Positions 62,250 to 64,000 of a DNA stretch of 64,000 bases are shown one piece after another. Source of the DNA: Nitrosospira multiformis (GTDB taxonomy: Bacteria; Pseudomonadota; Gammaproteobacteria; Burkholderiales; Nitrosomonadaceae); assembly GCF_003050865.1 (NCBI RefSeq), contig NZ_QAOK01000001.1:1-64000 (forward strand). The letters are read 5' to 3'. Numbering within the stretch: the first letter of the stretch is position 1; the number at the start of each line of letters is the position of its first letter. The translations under genes were made by a program, and so were the position numbers. The notes below the pieces were generated by a model. The model was given only the letters and a program-made list of their open reading frames with translations, made no database searches and had not been told where the DNA came from.

Positions 62250-62348
62250 GAGGAGGCCAGGCGTTTTTGCCTTTAGCCTCCTCCCAGTCTTTTAATCCCG
62301 GAAACGCGAACGAAGCCCCGAGTTCACGCCGGGCTTGCAAAAACGCCT
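62250..62348 (-). promoter_or_regulatory. Candidate attenuator with competing pairing, upstream of pheST
   Basis: On the - strand, GAGGAGGC and GCCTCCTC (62250-62283) form an outer 8-bp stem followed by TTTTC, like a weak intrinsic terminator. Its loop contains GCAAAAACGCCT (complement of 62259-62270). This is perfectly complementary to AGGCGTTTTTGC (complement of 62337-62348), directly after the rplT stop. The two folds compete, which is the layout of an attenuator. An AAGCCC/GGGCTT hairpin lies between them. No obvious Phe-rich leader peptide was seen. Confidence 0.55.
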
Positions 62349-62708
62349 CTAAACGGCCAAACTGGCCCTTGCCTGTTCCGCTATTTTTGCAAAGGCCGGC
62401 TTGTCGAATACCGCCAGATCCGCCAGGACCTTGCGATCAACCTCGATCTCGGCCTTTTTCAGGCCGTTCATGAACACACTGTACGACAAACCGCACTCCC
62501 TAGCAGCGGCGTTGATGCGGGCGATCCAAAGGGCTCGAAACTCGCGTTTCTTCTGGCGGCGATCGCGATAGGCGTATTGCCCCGCTTTCATCACCGCTTC
62601 CTTCGCTACGCGATAGACGTTCTTGCGGCGACCCCGATAACCTTTCGCCAGGTCCAGTATTTTCTTGTGGCGAGCGTGAGCTGTTACACCACGTTTCACT
62701 CTTGGCAT
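62349..62708 (-). CDS. rplT: 50S ribosomal protein L20
   Basis: 119 residues. [40 protein letters not shown] and [20 protein letters not shown] are the L20 signature. It is an early 50S assembly protein and, in E. coli, represses rpmI-rplT translation. It follows rpmI by 12 bases. Confidence 0.98.
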   Translation of the reverse strand: MPRVKRGVTAHARHKKILDLAKGYRGRRKNVYRVAKEAVMKAGQYAYRDRRQKKREFRALWIARINAAARECGLSYSVFMNGLKKAEIEVDRKVLADLAVFDKPAFAKIAEQARASLAV

Positions 62709-62720
62709 ATCAGTCTCCTC

Positions 62721-62918
62721 CTACGCGTACGGCATCATGGCGCGTACAGACGCCACATCACTGAAGTGCACGTTCACGGAACCCCGCAACTGGCGCTTGC
62801 TTTTCGTCGTTTTCTTGGTAAGAATATGACGCTTGAATGCCTGCGAACGCTTCACGGTACCGCCCGCTCTCACCACAAAACGTTTTGCCGCACCACTCTT
62901 TGTTTTCATCTTTGGCAT
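62721..62918 (-). CDS. rpmI: 50S ribosomal protein L35
   Basis: 65 residues. [20 protein letters not shown] and [18 protein letters not shown] match L35. It lies between infC and rplT as in most proteobacteria. An upstream 222-base gap may hold the regulatory leader; I see no clear pseudoknot by eye. Confidence 0.97.
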   Translation of the reverse strand: MPKMKTKSGAAKRFVVRAGGTVKRSQAFKRHILTKKTTKSKRQLRGSVNVHFSDVASVRAMMPYA

Positions 62919-63140
62919 TACTTTGCTCCTGCTTTAACATGACACAAGGTGTTTCCCGAATGGAACGCTTTAAACCCTGGAGTCACTTGTTTTCAATGAA
63001 ATGAAACTTTGTCAGACCGACAGGAGATTACCATACCTGCCTCTCCATCCTGGATGCTATATCCCGGCCTCGCATCTCCCGATTTCCATCCAACGGGTAC
63101 AGGTACCCTCTGAATCTGAAATCGGTGAAAAACGAGTGCG

Positions 63141-63746
63141 CTAGCCCCGCTCAGGCTGGCTTTCCGTGGCAGTCTTCGGTTTTATTTCCTCTGAGTTGGA
63201 GGTTTTTACTTCTTTGGAGTTCTTTACTTCTTTCTTTCGGGGAGATAACACCATCACCATCTGGCGTCCCTCCATTTTGGGAAATTGCTCCACTACCGCA
63301 TGCGATTCCAGATCGCCTTTTATCCGCTCCAGCAACCGCACTCCAAATTCCTGATGCGCCATTTCCCGACCGCGGAAGCGGAGGGTAATTTTGGCTTTAT
63401 CGCCTTCATCCAGGAAGGTGATCAGATTGCGCAGCTTGATGTTGTAATCACCCTCGTCGGTATTGGGACGAAACTTGACTTCCTTTATCTGGATCTGTTT
63501 CTGTTTGAGCTTGGCTTCGTGCTTTTTCTTGCTTTCCTGATACCGAAATTTCCCATAATCCATCAGGCGGCATACGGGAGGTTTGGCGGTAGGTGCGATT
63601 TCAACCAAATCCACCTCCGCTTCTTCCGCCAGATTGTTGGCGACTGCCAGAGGGACAATACCTATCTGCTCTCCATCTACACCAATCAAGCGCACCTCGG
63701 GTGCAGTAATCTCGTAATTGATGTGTGCTGCTTTTTCCTGAACTAT
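63141..63746 (-). CDS. infC: Translation initiation factor IF-3
   Basis: About 201 residues. [36 protein letters not shown], then [20 protein letters not shown] and [20 protein letters not shown] are IF-3. It blocks early 50S joining and checks initiator tRNA. No ATG, GTG or TTG lies at the family start. GGGAG is followed after 5 bases by ATA (63746), which I take as the start; GTG at 63695 would lose the conserved first 17 residues. Non-AUG starts autoregulate infC in E. coli (AUU). The C-terminus has about 25 extra charged residues ([20 protein letters not shown]). Confidence 0.93.
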   Translation of the reverse strand: MVQEKAAHINYEITAPEVRLIGVDGEQIGIVPLAVANNLAEEAEVDLVEIAPTAKPPVCRLMDYGKFRYQESKKKHEAKLKQKQIQIKEVKFRPNTDEGDYNIKLRNLITFLDEGDKAKITLRFRGREMAHQEFGVRLLERIKGDLESHAVVEQFPKMEGRQMVMVLSPRKKEVKNSKEVKTSNSEEIKPKTATESQPERG

Positions 63747-63772
63747 AGTAACTCCCAGAATCTATTAATAAA

Positions 63773-64000
63773 TCAAGCCGCCCCTACCCGGGTGCGGATC
63801 TCTTCCTCAAGCCGGTCCACCAACGCCGGCAATGTCATCTGACCAAGGTCAGAGCCAGTGCGGGTACGTACAGCCACCCTCTGCGCTGCCACTTCCTTAT
63901 CACCCACGATGATTTGATAGGGCAGTTTTTGCAGACTATGCTCCCGTATTTTATAAGTTATTTTTTCATTTCTCAAGTCCGTATATGCTCGAATTCCGGC
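63773..64000 (-). CDS. thrS: Threonyl-tRNA synthetase, C-terminal end (partial)
   Basis: About 75 residues at the window edge, reading [55 protein letters not shown]. This is the anticodon-binding domain of ThrRS with its LRNEKIxYKIRE and VGDKE motifs. The frame is open to 64000; the catalytic core lies outside. It heads the thrS-infC-rpmI-rplT group; the stop is 26 bases before the proposed infC start. Confidence 0.95.
   Translation of the reverse strand, partial: AGIRAYTDLRNEKITYKIREHSLQKLPYQIIVGDKEVAAQRVAVRTRTGSDLGQMTLPALVDRLEEEIRTRVGAA

Overview
The window looks like chromosomal DNA of a betaproteobacterium, most likely an ammonia oxidiser of the Nitrosomonadaceae (Nitrosospira-like). 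This is inference. It rests on an Rh50-type ammonia channel, known from Nitrosomonas and Nitrosospira, and on standard betaproteobacterial gene orders (lptD-surA-pdxA-rsmA, surE-pcm-nlpD-rpoS, thrS-infC-rpmI-rplT-pheS-pheT-ihfA-merR). No amo or hao gene lies in the window to prove it.

Layout. 1-513: the right end of an IS3-family insertion sequence, which has cut off the 5' end of a berberine-bridge-type FAD oxidase gene (514-1804). 2225-13526: an unusual block of exported redox genes. It holds a tyrosinase, a large di-haem cytochrome c lipoprotein and a Tat-exported GMC flavoenzyme on the + strand. Facing them is a tightly coupled three-gene operon (second large di-haem cytochrome, unknown lipoprotein, third di-haem cytochrome). 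This is the most novel part of the window. 13795-22174: DUF3617 protein, mpl, then lptD-surA-pdxA-rsmA. 22388-24767: a lytic transglycosylase, the Rh50 channel, and a decayed copy of the transglycosylase 3' end. 24861-35869, mostly - strand: a HEPN-like gene, lpdA, proA, holA, lptE, leuS, a DegQ-type protease and ttcA. 36183-43014: a sulfate-uptake operon (yezD, outer-membrane porin, sbp, degenerate EAL protein, cysT, cysW, cysA). 43144-43577: a cupredoxin with an apparent frameshift.

43675-49496 is a complete rRNA operon on the - strand: promoters, boxB/boxA leader, 16S, tRNA-Ile, tRNA-Ala, 23S, 5S and terminator. It begins just behind tyrS, and a 195-bp tandem duplication has copied both the tyrS 3' end and the rRNA promoter. 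After it come tyrS, sodB, a FadL-type porin, a group-III truncated haemoglobin, rpoS-nlpD-pcm-surE, tRNA-Pro, and the translation cluster merR-ihfA-pheT-pheS-rplT-rpmI-infC-thrS, which runs off the right edge. An alternative-pairing attenuator candidate precedes pheST, and infC appears to start at AUA.

How it fits together. Most genes are core housekeeping: envelope assembly (LptD, LptE, SurA, DegQ-type, transglycosylase, NlpD), translation, stress response, and nitrogen and sulfur uptake. The accessory material is at the left end (IS, truncated oxidase, redox block), around the Rh50 gene, and in the small HEPN-like and EAL-like genes. All product calls come from reading translated sequence and motifs; no database search was run.
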